From positions 1-61,584 of the forward strand of contig CAXTAO010000016.1 in assembly GCA_964242625.1 (NCBI GenBank): a stretch of DNA of 61,584 bases. The letters are read 5' to 3'. Both the position numbers and the translations under genes were made by a program. This stretch comes from JASLDZ01 sp964242625 (GTDB lineage: Bacteria; Pseudomonadota; Alphaproteobacteria; Caulobacterales; Caulobacteraceae). Under the pieces are notes generated by a model. The model ran no database searches and had not been told where the DNA came from. It worked only from the letters and a program-made list of their open reading frames with translations. Shown here piece by piece: positions 1-8,049 of the stretch; within the stretch, counting starts at the first letter, position 1, and every line of letters begins with the position of its first letter.

Positions 1-312
1 GCCGAACTTCACGATCGGCATGGGGCCGAAGATGTTGAGGTGGATGGCGCTGGCGCCCGAGAAGCCCGCGCCGCTTTCGGCGACCTCCCGCATGACGATG
101 GCGGCCTCGGCGAGGCCCAGCCCCGCCCCGCCGTAGATCTCCGGCATGGCCGCGCCGAGCCAGCCGCCCTGCGCCATGGCCGCGACAAAGGGTTCGGGGA
201 ACTCGCCGGTGGCGTCGGTCTCGCGCCAGTACTCGTCGCCGAAGTCGGCGCAGGTGCGCGCCACGCCCTCGCGGATGGCCTGCTGGTCTTCGGTGAGGCC
301 GATGAGGCTCAT
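1..312 (-). CDS. Acyl-CoA dehydrogenase, N-terminal part (truncated by window edge)
   Basis: The reverse strand encodes 104 residues from an ATG at 312 with no stop before the edge, so only the N-terminal part is visible. It begins MSLIGLTEDQQ and carries an AMPEIYGGAGLG stretch, the layout of the N-terminal helical domain of acyl-CoA dehydrogenases. These flavoenzymes introduce the alpha-beta double bond in acyl-CoA during fatty-acid or branched-chain oxidation. The FAD-binding core and catalytic Glu lie outside the window, so the substrate cannot be judged. It lies 18 nt downstream of the thiO-like gene on the same strand. Confidence 0.88.
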   Translation of the reverse strand, partial: MSLIGLTEDQQAIREGVARTCADFGDEYWRETDATGEFPEPFVAAMAQGGWLGAAMPEIYGGAGLGLAEAAIVMREVAESGAGFSGASAIHLNIFGPMPIVKFG

Positions 313-330
313 GCGCAGTGGTCCATCCCG

Positions 331-1380
331 TCAGGCGGGATCGAAGCGGCGCGGATGCAGCAGCGGGGCCCACGGCCCCGGATCCCGGCCGCCCACGTAG
401 GCCGCCACGACCTCGGCCACAAGCGGCGCGAGGAGCCAGCCGTTGCGCCGCGCGCCCGCCGCCCAGACGACGCCCGGCGTGGCGGAAGGGCCGATCAGCG
501 GCAGGCCGTCCGCGGTGGAGGCGCGCACGCCCACGCGGATCTCGTGCACGGCGCCCTTCAGACCGGGGACGAGCGTCTCGGCGGCGATGCGCAGGCGGGC
601 GGTCGCGACGGGGTCGGGTGCGAGGTCGCTGGCGCCCGGCTCCATGGTGGCCCCCACGATCGCCCCGCCCGCGTCGGGCACGAGGTAGGCGCCCGTGGCC
701 CGCACGGCGGGTCCCGTTGTCGGCTCCGCGCCGGGAAAGCGCAGGAGCTGTCCCTTGATCGGCGACAGCCGCCGCGCTTCGGGAGCGAGTCCGGCCAGGG
801 CCGCCGCGCCCCAGCCCGCCGCCAGGACGACCGTGTCGACGCCCAGCGCCGCGGGCGAGGCCTCGGCGGCGGAGAGCCGGGCCACGCGCCCTCGGCGCAC
901 CCCCGCGGCGTGGGCCTGCGCCTCCAGGGCGGCGAGCGCGGGCTGGCTCGCCAGCCGCCAGTCCCCCGGAAGGCGGAAGCCGACGTCGCCGTCGGCGGCG
1001 CGGACGCCGGGCGGCAGGGCGGCGGCGAGCGCCCCGCCATCGAGCGGCTCGGCAAGGGCGCCCACGCGCGCGAGCGCCGCGGCGCGGTCGGCGGCGTCGG
1101 TGGCGGCGACGAGGTGGAGGGCGCCCTCGCGCACGAGCGCGCCGGGGGGCAGGTCCGCGGCGGCCCACAGGTCGCGCGCGGCGTCGAGGAGGGCGGGCGG
1201 GCCCGCCCCGTCCAGCACCGCTTCGGACCCCGGCGCCAGCATGCCGGCTGCGACCGCCGACGCGCTGGGCATGCCGCCCGCGTCGACCAGGAGAACGTGG
1301 GCGCCGTCCCGCGCCAGGCGCAGCGCGCAGCTCCAGCCGAACGCCCCGCCCCCGAGCACGACGACGCGACGGCTGGGCAT
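331..1380 (-). CDS. thiO: FAD-dependent glycine oxidase-like protein (DAO family, ThiO-type)
   Basis: A 349-residue protein of the D-amino-acid/glycine oxidase fold. The N-terminus gives a beta strand followed by GGGAFG (residues 10-15), the FAD ADP-binding turn, and the C-terminus has GVRASTADGLPLIGP, typical of the second FAD-contacting segment in ThiO/DadA-like enzymes. ThiO oxidises glycine to the iminoacetate used for the thiazole of thiamine. No thiG or thiS lies nearby, so a general amino-acid oxidase remains possible. The frame stays open to 1506, but that extension would run into tRNA-His, so the ATG at 1380 just before the FAD motif is the sensible start. Confidence 0.75.
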   Translation of the reverse strand: MPSRRVVVLGGGAFGWSCALRLARDGAHVLLVDAGGMPSASAVAAGMLAPGSEAVLDGAGPPALLDAARDLWAAADLPPGALVREGALHLVAATDAADRAAALARVGALAEPLDGGALAAALPPGVRAADGDVGFRLPGDWRLASQPALAALEAQAHAAGVRRGRVARLSAAEASPAALGVDTVVLAAGWGAAALAGLAPEARRLSPIKGQLLRFPGAEPTTGPAVRATGAYLVPDAGGAIVGATMEPGASDLAPDPVATARLRIAAETLVPGLKGAVHEIRVGVRASTADGLPLIGPSATPGVVWAAGARRNGWLLAPLVAEVVAAYVGGRDPGPWAPLLHPRRFDPA

Positions 1381-1463
1381 GACGCGGGCCTGGTCGCTAG
1401 AGGGTCGCGCCCTGGACATGGCGGCGGCAAGCCGGCCGCCTCTACGCGCGCGACGAAGGGAAG

Positions 1464-1540
1464 TGGTACCGCCCACCCGGATCGAACGGGTGACCTCCAG
1501 AGCCACAATCTGGCGCTCTAACCAACTGAGCTAGGGCGGC
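1464..1540 (-). tRNA. tRNA-His (GTG), CCA encoded, no G-1
   Basis: A 77-nt cloverleaf on the reverse strand. The acceptor is GCCGCCC paired with GGGCGGT, including a G1-U72 wobble. The anticodon loop TTGTGGC reads GTG, the T arm is ACCCG-TTCGATC-CGGGT, then A73 and an encoded CCA. The base before position 1 is C, so the usual G-1 identity element of tRNA-His is not encoded. This matches the known alphaproteobacterial variant with A73 that is charged by a divergent HisRS. Confidence 0.95.
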
Positions 1541-1614
1541 GTGGAGAGGCGCTTCTAGTCGGCGAACGCCCGAGCGGCAAGCGCCTCGCGCCCCGTCGAG
1601 CCGATACGCGACAA

Positions 1615-1639
1615 GGGCCGCCCCCGTGAGGAGCGGCCC
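1615..1639 (-). terminator. Hairpin terminator candidate for the exbB-exbD-tonB operon
   Basis: GGGCCGC and GCGGCCC form a perfect 7-bp stem with an 11-nt loop, starting 25 nt beyond the tonB stop codon. On the reverse strand it is followed by TTGT, a short T-rich tail. No other gene lies before the tRNA. Confidence 0.55.
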
Positions 1640-1664
1640 CGATCGCGTCAGCCCAGCGCCCGAG

Positions 1665-2396
1665 TTACTGGGGCAGGTTCCAAGTGATCGGGAAGGTGAT
1701 GGAGCCCTCCACCGGCTTGCCGCCGCTCGTCGCGGGAGTGATCTTGAACACCCGCGACATGCGCACCGACGCCTGACCGAAGCCCAAACCAGCGGGAGAC
1801 TCCGACAGGATCTGGCAGTTGGTCAGCGTGCCGCGCGTGGTGACCACGCACTTCAGCGTCGACCGGCCCGACTTGTTGTCCCGCTGAGCGGCGTCCGGGT
1901 AATACTCGGCGAGTTCGTCCGGCGAAGGAATCCGCGTGAACGACGCCGAGGTCAGCACCGGCGGCGAAGGCGGAGCGGCCGGAGGCGCCGGCGGCACCGG
2001 GATCGGGTTCGGCACCACCACCGGCGGCGTCCGCGACTCCGGGATCGGCGCCTTGACCGGCGGAATATTCAGCGGCGGCGGCGGCGGCAAGTCGGGACGC
2101 GGCGGCGTGACCCGCGGCGCCACGGGCGGCGGCGGGGCCGTCGTCCGCGGGGGCGGCGGGGGAGGCGGCGGGGGCGGAGGCGGAGGCGGAGGCGGCGCCT
2201 CGATCTTGATCGCCTGGTCTTCCTTCTGCTCGTAGTGCGGGCTGAAGTGCGACTGCCAAAGGTAATACAGAAGGCCAATATGGAAGATCGCCGAGACGAC
2301 GATCCCGATTATGGCCCCGGTGGACAGCCCCTTCCCCTTGCGCCGACCTTCGTCGGTCAAGGGGTCGTAGCGGTGCTCGGGAGCTTGGACGGACAT
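1665..2396 (-). CDS. tonB: TonB-family energy transducer
   Basis: A 243-residue protein with a short cytoplasmic N-terminus, one transmembrane segment (about residues 28-47), a long proline-rich periplasmic spacer and a C-terminal TonB domain (about 165-243; segments YYPDAAQRDNKSGRSTLKCVV and ITPATSGGKPVEGSITFPI-like). It transmits proton-motive force from ExbB/ExbD to outer-membrane TonB-dependent receptors. The spacer starts with about 16 consecutive prolines, which would stall ribosomes without EF-P. It is the third gene of a minus-strand exbB-exbD-tonB operon, 17 nt after exbD. Confidence 0.92.
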   Translation of the reverse strand: MSVQAPEHRYDPLTDEGRRKGKGLSTGAIIGIVVSAIFHIGLLYYLWQSHFSPHYEQKEDQAIKIEAPPPPPPPPPPPPPPPPRTTAPPPPVAPRVTPPRPDLPPPPPLNIPPVKAPIPESRTPPVVVPNPIPVPPAPPAAPPSPPVLTSASFTRIPSPDELAEYYPDAAQRDNKSGRSTLKCVVTTRGTLTNCQILSESPAGLGFGQASVRMSRVFKITPATSGGKPVEGSITFPITWNLPQ

Positions 2397-2413
2397 GATG
2401 CTTCCTCCCTCCC

Positions 2414-2854
2414 CTACTTGCCGTGTTTGTCTTGGCCGACCAGGGCCACGCTGTAGAAGCCCTCGTCCTGCAGCTTCGCCATCAGCTTGGTGAAGTCGCC
2501 GAAGGTCGTGTCCTTGTCGCCGCGGATGTAGACGCGCTCCTTGGCGGGGTCACGCGCGCCGATCTGCGTCTTCAGATCGGCGCCGAGGGTGTCGAGGGAG
2601 GACTGACGGTCCGAGATGAAGATGGACCCGTCGTTTTTGATCGACAGGAACACCGGCTTGGGCGGGCTGGGCGAGGGCGGGGCGTTGGCGTTGGGCAGGT
2701 CGACCTTCACCGACACGGTGGCGACCGCGGACGCCACCATGAAGATGATCAGGAGAACCATCATCACGTCCACGAAGGGGGTGACGTTGATCTCGCTGTT
2801 GGCCTCGACGTGCCACCTGTCGCCCCCGCCAGGCCCTCCGAGCTTGGCTCCCAT
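2414..2854 (-). CDS. exbD: ExbD/TolR-family biopolymer transport protein
   Basis: A 146-residue protein with one N-terminal membrane helix (about residues 25-45) and the ExbD signature INVTPFVDVMMVLLIIFM, in which the Asp of PFVDV is the essential protonatable residue of the channel. The rest is a periplasmic TolR/ExbD domain that includes VYIRGDKDT. It works with ExbB as the proton-driven motor that energises TonB. It starts 6 nt after the exbB stop and is followed by tonB, which favours an ExbD over a TolR assignment. Confidence 0.93.
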   Translation of the reverse strand: MGAKLGGPGGGDRWHVEANSEINVTPFVDVMMVLLIIFMVASAVATVSVKVDLPNANAPPSPSPPKPVFLSIKNDGSIFISDRQSSLDTLGADLKTQIGARDPAKERVYIRGDKDTTFGDFTKLMAKLQDEGFYSVALVGQDKHGK

Positions 2855-2860
2855 CTGGGC

Positions 2861-3787
2861 TTACGCTCCCTTGTCGAGCTGGCGCGAGATGGCGTTCATC
2901 AACTCGGCGACGAAGCCTTCCGAGCGGGTGCCGTACGCGGCGATGCGGGTCTGGAAGTAGTTGTAGAAGATAACCGACGGGATGGCCGCGAAGAGACCAA
3001 TGCCGGTGGCCAAGAGCGCCTCGGCGATGCCGGGAGCCACGACCGAGATGTTGGTCGTGTTGGTCTGCGCGATGCCGATGAAGGAGTTCATGATCCCGTA
3101 CACCGTGCCGAACAGGCCGATGAAGGGGCCGGACGAACCGACCGAGGCCAGGAACTGCATGCCGCCCGAGAGGCGCTTGGCGAGGCCCGCCTGCACCGCC
3201 GACACGGCCGAGGCCGCGCGGTCGATGGTGGAGCCGCGGTGCTCGCCGGAGACGGCGAGGCCCGCCTGGCGGGACAGCTCGACCTCGCCTGAGGCGGCGG
3301 CGGCCATGTCGGCCATCGGGTTGCCCTCGAACTCCTCGGAGGTCGAGATCCGGTTGATGTCGTTGATCGAGCGGGCGCCCCGGAAGGCTTCCAGGAACTT
3401 GTTCGACTTGGTGTTCAGCCCGGCGAACTCGACGAGCTTGATGATCAGGAGCGTCCACGACAGCACGGAGGCCAGGAGCAGGCCCACCATGACCACCTTC
3501 ACCACCGCGGTGGCGTGGAGGAACATGTAGATGGGGGTGATCTTGTTGCCGCCGCCGCCCGCGGGGGCGGTGGTGTCGCCGCCGGCCGCGCCGGCGGGAG
3601 CGCCCGCATCCGCCGCCTTGGCGTTGGCGGCGTTGTCCGGGTTGGTGGTGGCGGCGTCGCCCGCCGACTGGCCCGACGCGGCGGGGGCCGCCGGCGCGCC
3701 CTGCGCCAGGGCGGGAGCCGCGGTCGCCATCAGCGCTACCGCGCCCAGCATGGCGACGATCGGGGTGGTTCGTTTGGTGTCCAGCAT
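2861..3787 (-). CDS. exbB: ExbB/TolQ/MotA-family proton channel with secretory leader
   Basis: A 308-residue protein. Residues 1-29 look like a cleavable signal peptide ending APALAQ. A low-complexity Ala/Gly/Pro linker follows (about 30-80), then a three-helix MotA/TolQ/ExbB core: TM1 near 95-118, and the pore helices GSSGPFIGLFGTVYGIMNSF and LLATGIGLFAAIPSVIFYNYF. The long N-terminal extension is common in alphaproteobacterial and xanthomonad ExbB. It is the first gene of the exbB-exbD-tonB operon and forms the motor that uses proton-motive force for TonB-dependent uptake. Confidence 0.93.
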   Translation of the reverse strand: MLDTKRTTPIVAMLGAVALMATAAPALAQGAPAAPAASGQSAGDAATTNPDNAANAKAADAGAPAGAAGGDTTAPAGGGGNKITPIYMFLHATAVVKVVMVGLLLASVLSWTLLIIKLVEFAGLNTKSNKFLEAFRGARSINDINRISTSEEFEGNPMADMAAAASGEVELSRQAGLAVSGEHRGSTIDRAASAVSAVQAGLAKRLSGGMQFLASVGSSGPFIGLFGTVYGIMNSFIGIAQTNTTNISVVAPGIAEALLATGIGLFAAIPSVIFYNYFQTRIAAYGTRSEGFVAELMNAISRQLDKGA

Positions 3788-4125
3788 CTCTTAGCCAGTT
3801 CCTGGTTGTTCGAGCACGACATCAAGGACGACGCGGGATGCGCCGTCCGAAGGCCTCCCCCGCCCGGCGCGCGGCCGGCGCGTGGGCGCCTGTAAACCTG
3901 TCACCGGCGGACCCCGGCCCCACTCGGGCTCGCGGCCACCCCCGGCGGCTTCGGGCCGCGGCTTCGCCACAACCCTTACCGCCTTGTTAGCTTGCGGTCG
4001 CCGAACCCTTGTCCAACGGCTCCCGGCCCGTCAAGCCAATTTGCCTGACGATTGCGCCCGGCGCGCAGGCCGGCGCGGCGCCGATCGTGCGGGTCCGGCG
4101 GCAATCCCGCCTTCCCGGTCCCGCG
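3788..4125. other. Intergenic region between divergent exbB and PAS gene
   Basis: This 338-base stretch should hold the promoters of the exbB operon (minus) and the PAS protein gene (plus). I see no convincing -35/-10 pair, Fur-like box or RNA gene. An in-frame ATG at 4009 would extend the PAS protein by 39 residues, but those residues do not look like part of the domain. Confidence 0.5.
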
Positions 4126-4671
4126 ATGATCCACCTGCACACCCGACGACTCCTGGAGGAGTGGCGCCGCCAGCGCGGCGCCGGCGAGCGCCCGCCCGCT
4201 CGCACGCGCATGACCGCGGCCGCCTTCGGCCCGCTCCTGCCGCAGGTGTTCATCCTGGGCCTGGAGGGCGGGGCCTGGCGCTTCCGCCTGGCGGGAGGCT
4301 TCCTGCACGACCTCCTCGGCCGCGAGCTGCGCGGCGAGAGCTGGAGCCAGGCGTGGACGGGCGCGTCGCGCGCGGGCGCCGCGATCGCGCTGGAACGCGC
4401 CTGCGGCGACGGCGAGCCCGCCGTGCTGCGGGCCCGCGCCGCACCCGACGTCGCCCGCTGGGCGGCGCTGGAGATCGGCGTCTGCCCCCTCACCGGCCCG
4501 ACCGACGCGCCCGACCGGGTGATCGGCCTCGTACAGCCCGTGTCGCTCCTCGCGCGGCTGGAGGGCGCGTCGGTCCCGGCGCTGACGCTGGTCGACGTGC
4601 ACGGGGCGGAAGGCGCGCCGCCCACGCCGGGCCTGCGGCTCGTGGTCGACAACACGCGCCGGGTGGCGTGA
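4126..4671 (+). CDS. PAS-domain protein (PAS_5/DUF1457 type)
   Basis: From the ATG at 4126 the protein is 181 residues. Its start, MIHLHTRRLLEEWRRQRG, then RMTAAAFGPLLPQVFILGLE, RFRLAGGFLHDLLGRELRG and a W about 10 residues on, follows the pattern of the alphaproteobacterial PAS_5/DUF1457 family, in which a single cytosolic PAS domain has no attached output domain. Members of this family include small regulators such as Caulobacter MopJ, but no ligand or partner can be inferred here. The upstream in-frame ATG at 4009 is less likely. The next gene downstream is tRNA-Leu. Confidence 0.75.
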   Translation: MIHLHTRRLLEEWRRQRGAGERPPARTRMTAAAFGPLLPQVFILGLEGGAWRFRLAGGFLHDLLGRELRGESWSQAWTGASRAGAAIALERACGDGEPAVLRARAAPDVARWAALEIGVCPLTGPTDAPDRVIGLVQPVSLLARLEGASVPALTLVDVHGAEGAPPTPGLRLVVDNTRRVA

Positions 4672-4705
4672 CCGCACCGGCCCGGCCCGCTAGGCTCCGC
4701 GCCGC

Positions 4706-4788
4706 GCGGACGTGGCGGAACAGGTAGACGCATCGGCCTTAAAAGCCGCTGACCCCAGGTCGTGCGGGTTCGAGTCCCGCCGTCCGCA
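4706..4788 (+). tRNA. tRNA-Leu (TAA), CCA not encoded
   Basis: An 83-nt class II tRNA. The acceptor is GCGGACG paired with CGTCCGC, the anticodon loop CTTAAAA reads TAA, there is a variable arm around CTGACCCCAGGTCG, and the T arm is GCGGG-TTCGAGT-CCCGC. The discriminator is A at 4788. The following bases are CGC, so CCA must be added after transcription, unlike the tRNA-His in this window. Confidence 0.95.
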
Positions 4789-4799
4789 CGCGACGCCCT

Positions 4800-5600
4800 T
4801 CAGTCGGCCGTCGCCAGCCGATGCAGGGCGAGCGCGCCCGCGGTGGCCACGTTCAGCGAGTCGAAACGTCCGCTCATGGGGATGGCGACGGTGCGCGCGC
4901 GGGCCAGCACGTCGGGAGGGAGGCCCGGGCCTTCGGCGCCGAGGAGAAGCGCCACACGCTCGGGCGGGCGCAGGCGGTGCAGCGGCTCCGCCCCGGAGGG
5001 CGACAGCGCCAGCGCTTCGAAGCCGTGGGCGGCCAGTCGCGCCAAGACGTCCTCTCCCGCCGCAAGCCGCGCGAAGGGGACGGTGAGCGCCGCCCCGACC
5101 GACACGCGCACGCTCTTGCGGTAGAGCGGGTCGCAGCACTCGGGATCGAGCAGCACGGCGCGCGCGCCGAAGGCCGCGGCGTTGCGGAACAGCCCGCCCA
5201 TGTTGTCGTGGTTGGCGATGCCGAACAGCCCGAGCACGCGCGCGGGGCCAGGCGTGCCGAGCAGCGCCTCCATCCCTGGATCGGGCGCACGACGTCCGAG
5301 CGCCAGCACCCCGCGGTGCAGCGGGAACCCCGCCACCTGGTCCAGGACGGGTTGGGGCGCGAGATAGACGGGAACGGTGGACGCGAGCGCCTCCAGCGCG
5401 TCGGCGAGCTTGGGGAGGCGGCGGTCGAGCAGCAGCAGGCTCTCGATCGGGTGGCGCCCGTCGCGGAGCGCGGTGCGCAGCACCACCTCGCCCTCCGCCA
5501 TGAACGCCCCCTCGCGCCCGAGGAGGTCGCGGTCGCGCACGTCGCGGTAGAGTGCGATCCGCGGGTCGTCGGGATCGTCCACGGGGAGAAACACGGGCAT
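4800..5600 (-). CDS. TrmH/SpoU-family RNA 2'-O-methyltransferase
   Basis: A 266-residue SPOUT enzyme. All three family motifs are visible: NHDNMGGLFRN (residues 130-140, with the catalytic Arg and Asn), LLGAEGPGL (219-227) and SLNVATAGAL (249-258), which together form the trefoil knot that binds S-adenosylmethionine. The N-terminal 100 residues resemble the RNA-binding SpoU substrate domain (GREGAFMAEGEVVLRTAL). It probably 2'-O-methylates an rRNA or tRNA ribose, but the target nucleotide cannot be read from sequence. It converges on tRNA-Leu and is divergent from the cystathionine beta-synthase gene. Confidence 0.9.
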   Translation of the reverse strand: MPVFLPVDDPDDPRIALYRDVRDRDLLGREGAFMAEGEVVLRTALRDGRHPIESLLLLDRRLPKLADALEALASTVPVYLAPQPVLDQVAGFPLHRGVLALGRRAPDPGMEALLGTPGPARVLGLFGIANHDNMGGLFRNAAAFGARAVLLDPECCDPLYRKSVRVSVGAALTVPFARLAAGEDVLARLAAHGFEALALSPSGAEPLHRLRPPERVALLLGAEGPGLPPDVLARARTVAIPMSGRFDSLNVATAGALALHRLATAD

Positions 5601-5728
5601 GATCGGTCGCCTTAGCCGCCTGGGGCCTCGTGCGTCACCGGGCGGAGGATGGAACGCGCACGCCCCTGCCCCGGCGCGCGCCGCGTGCTAGACCGCTCCA
5701 CCCCAGCCTCCGACCGTATATACCGCCC

Positions 5729-7174
5729 ATGCCCGCCGACACCGCGACCGCCCCCGCCGACGCCACGGCCCAGCCCGAGCGCCGCGCCGCGCCTCCGCCG
5801 TGCTCGAGCGCGCTGGCCTTGATCGGGCGCACGCCCATGCTGGAGCTGCACGGCTTCGACACGGGGCCGTGCCGGCTCTTCGTCAAGCTGGAGTCAGCCA
5901 ACCCGGGCGGCTCCATCAAGGACCGCATCGCGCTGACCATGATCGAGGCGGCCGAGCGCGAGGACCGGCTCTCCGACGGCGGAGTGATCGTGGAGGCCAC
6001 CGCCGGCAACACGGGGCTGGGCCTGGCGCAGGTGGGCATACTCAAGGGCTACAAGCTGATCCTGGTCGTGCCCGACAAGATGGCGCGCGAGAAGATCCAG
6101 CACCTGCGGGGCCTGGGCGTCGACGTGCGGATCACCCGCTCCGACGTCGGCAAGGGCCACCCTGATTACTACCAGGACATGGCCGAGCGGATCGCCGCCG
6201 ACATCCCGGGCTCGCTCTACATCAACCAGTTCAAGAACCCGGCGAACCCCTACGCGCACGAGACCACCACCGGGCCCGAGATCCTGCAGCAGATGGGCGG
6301 CGACGTAGACGCGGTGGTCTGCGGCGTGGGCTCGGGCGGCACGCTGACCGGGCTCGGCCGCTTCTTCGGGCGCGAGAGCCCCAAGACGCGCATGGTGCTG
6401 GCCGATCCCAAGGGCTCGATCCTCGAACCGCTCGTCAACCGCGGCGAGCACGTCGAGGCGGGCAGCTGGATCGTGGAGGGCATCGGCGAGGACTTCGTGC
6501 CCGACATCTGCGACCTGTCGTACCTGCAGAAGGGCGACGCCTACGCCGTGTCGGACCAGGAGAGCGTGGAGCACGCACGCATGCTGCTCTCCAAGGCGGG
6601 GGTCCTGGGCGGCTCGTCCTCCGGCACGCTTCTGGCGGCGGCCCTGCGCTACTGCCGCGACCAGACCGAGCCCAAGCGCGTGGTCACCTTCGTCTGCGAC
6701 AGCGGCAACAAGTACCTGTCCAAGGTCTTCAACGACCACTGGCTGGCCGAGCAGGGCCTGGCCAACCGCACCCTCACCGGCGACCTGCGCGACCTGATCG
6801 CGCGCGGGGCCGAGGAGGGCGGCGTGGTCAGCGTCGGCCCCGACGACACGCTCGACACCGCCTACAAGCGCATGCGCGTGGCCGACGTCAGCCAGCTGCC
6901 CGTTCTGGACGACGGCCGGCTGATCGGCCTCGTCGACGAGAGCGACATACTGGAGGCGGTGGACGAACCGGGCGCCGACCGCGAGCGCCGATTCCGCCGC
7001 CCCGTCGCGTCCGCCATGACCGCCAAGCTCAACACGCTGCAGGCGGGCGAGCGGCTGGAGGCGCTGATCCCCGTGTTCGAGCGCGACGAGGTGGCCATCG
7101 TGCTCGACGGGCGCGACTTCCTGGGGCTGATCACCCGGGTGGACCTTCTGAACCACCTGCGCCGCGCGGCCTGA
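5729..7174 (+). CDS. cbs: Cystathionine beta-synthase (PLP enzyme with C-terminal CBS pair)
   Basis: A 481-residue protein. Residues 25-340 form a fold-type II PLP domain with the Schiff-base Lys in NPGGSIKDR (K64), the substrate loop EATAGNTG and the phosphate-binding GVGSGGTLTG. Residues about 360-480 form two CBS motifs (TLDTAYKRMRVADVSQLPVLD and LEALIPVFERDEVAIVLDG regions), the regulatory module of true cystathionine beta-synthases. The reaction joins serine and homocysteine to cystathionine. With the transsulfuration enzyme at 9626 and cysE at 15154 it points to homocysteine-to-cysteine flux. The ATG at 5729 is preferred to the upstream in-frame ATG. Its 3' end overlaps the convergent methyltransferase by 44 bp. 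Confidence 0.9.
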   Translation: MPADTATAPADATAQPERRAAPPPCSSALALIGRTPMLELHGFDTGPCRLFVKLESANPGGSIKDRIALTMIEAAEREDRLSDGGVIVEATAGNTGLGLAQVGILKGYKLILVVPDKMAREKIQHLRGLGVDVRITRSDVGKGHPDYYQDMAERIAADIPGSLYINQFKNPANPYAHETTTGPEILQQMGGDVDAVVCGVGSGGTLTGLGRFFGRESPKTRMVLADPKGSILEPLVNRGEHVEAGSWIVEGIGEDFVPDICDLSYLQKGDAYAVSDQESVEHARMLLSKAGVLGGSSSGTLLAAALRYCRDQTEPKRVVTFVCDSGNKYLSKVFNDHWLAEQGLANRTLTGDLRDLIARGAEEGGVVSVGPDDTLDTAYKRMRVADVSQLPVLDDGRLIGLVDESDILEAVDEPGADRERRFRRPVASAMTAKLNTLQAGERLEALIPVFERDEVAIVLDGRDFLGLITRVDLLNHLRRAA

Positions 7175-7898
7175 GACGGCAGACGCTCTGCCCCAGCACG
7201 GGGCCGAGCAGGTCGAGGTCGGCGTCCAGCGCCTGCGCCCAGGCGCGCACGGTCGCCTCCCGCGTCGACACGCTGAGGAAACTGCGTCGGAGCAGGCGGT
7301 GGGAGACGACGGCCGCGAGGGCGAGCCGCACACGCTGGCCCGCCCTTAGCCCCTCGTGCGCGGTGTAGGAAGCGACGATGGCGCCGCCGGGCTTCAGCAC
7401 CCGCCGCGCCTCGTGGAGGTAGGCCAGACTCTCTGCGGGCGAGAGGTGGGTCAGGACGGAGAAGAACACCACCATGTCGGCCGAGCGGTCGGCGGCGGGT
7501 ATCGTGAGCCCCTCGACCGCGACGAAGCTCCAGCTCTCGTCGGGGGCGTGGCGGCGGGCGTGGTCGAGGAGTTCGGGCACGACGTCGGCGCCCAGGTAGG
7601 CGACCGGCGGCCCGTGCTTGCGCAAGGCGGCCGCGAGCCGGCCCGACCCGCAGCCGACGTCCACGATCGTGTCGCCGGCGCGCAGCCCCGAAGCGAGCAC
7701 CACGTCGAGGAGCCGCCCGCCCATCCCCTCGAAGTCGCCGCCGCCCACCGCCAGCGCCATGGCGCGCGCCCGGTCGGGCTCGCGCCGGAGAAGCCGGGCC
7801 ACGAAGCGGCGATAGTCGCGGACGTAGTGCGCGCTCCGCGCCGGGCGGGCGCCGCCCCTGTCGGCCTGGAGGGCCCCGCGGGCGTCCAGTATGCTCAC
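7131..7898 (-). CDS. Class I SAM-dependent methyltransferase
   Basis: A 255-residue protein with motif I IVDVGCGSGRLAAAL (about residues 78-92), an acidic motif II in YLGADVVPELL, motif III near ADMVVFFSVLTHL and post-motif LHEARRVLKPGG, the standard Rossmann methyltransferase core. The start is a GTG at 7898. The last 15 or so residues are Gly/Pro/Arg-rich and are antisense to the end of the cystathionine beta-synthase gene, so the C-terminus may be a run-on tail. The substrate is unknown and its neighbours do not define a pathway. Confidence 0.82.
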   Translation of the reverse strand: MSILDARGALQADRGGARPARSAHYVRDYRRFVARLLRREPDRARAMALAVGGGDFEGMGGRLLDVVLASGLRAGDTIVDVGCGSGRLAAALRKHGPPVAYLGADVVPELLDHARRHAPDESWSFVAVEGLTIPAADRSADMVVFFSVLTHLSPAESLAYLHEARRVLKPGGAIVASYTAHEGLRAGQRVRLALAAVVSHRLLRRSFLSVSTREATVRAWAQALDADLDLLGPVLGQSVCRLRPRGAGGSEGPPG

Positions 7899-8049
7899 GC
7901 CGTAGCCCCCGCTCCGTTCGCGCGAGACGAGAGTAGCGGGCGTCGACGGCGTGGCAAGGCGGGCGAGGCTCTACGCGGGATGGGCTCGCTCCGAGGAGCT
8001 TGGCGCGTCTAGGCTCGGACCGCCGCACCCGGGCGCAGGAGCCGACGCC

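Noticed and set aside
40..1534. Long plus-strand open frames across the thiO and acyl-CoA dehydrogenase genes
   Set aside because: They are rich in Arg, Gly and Ala with no domain and run across tRNA-His. They are antisense shadows caused by high GC.
3976..4733. Minus-strand frames over the PAS gene
   Set aside because: They are antisense, with Arg/Ala-rich composition. The plus-strand PAS pattern is clear.
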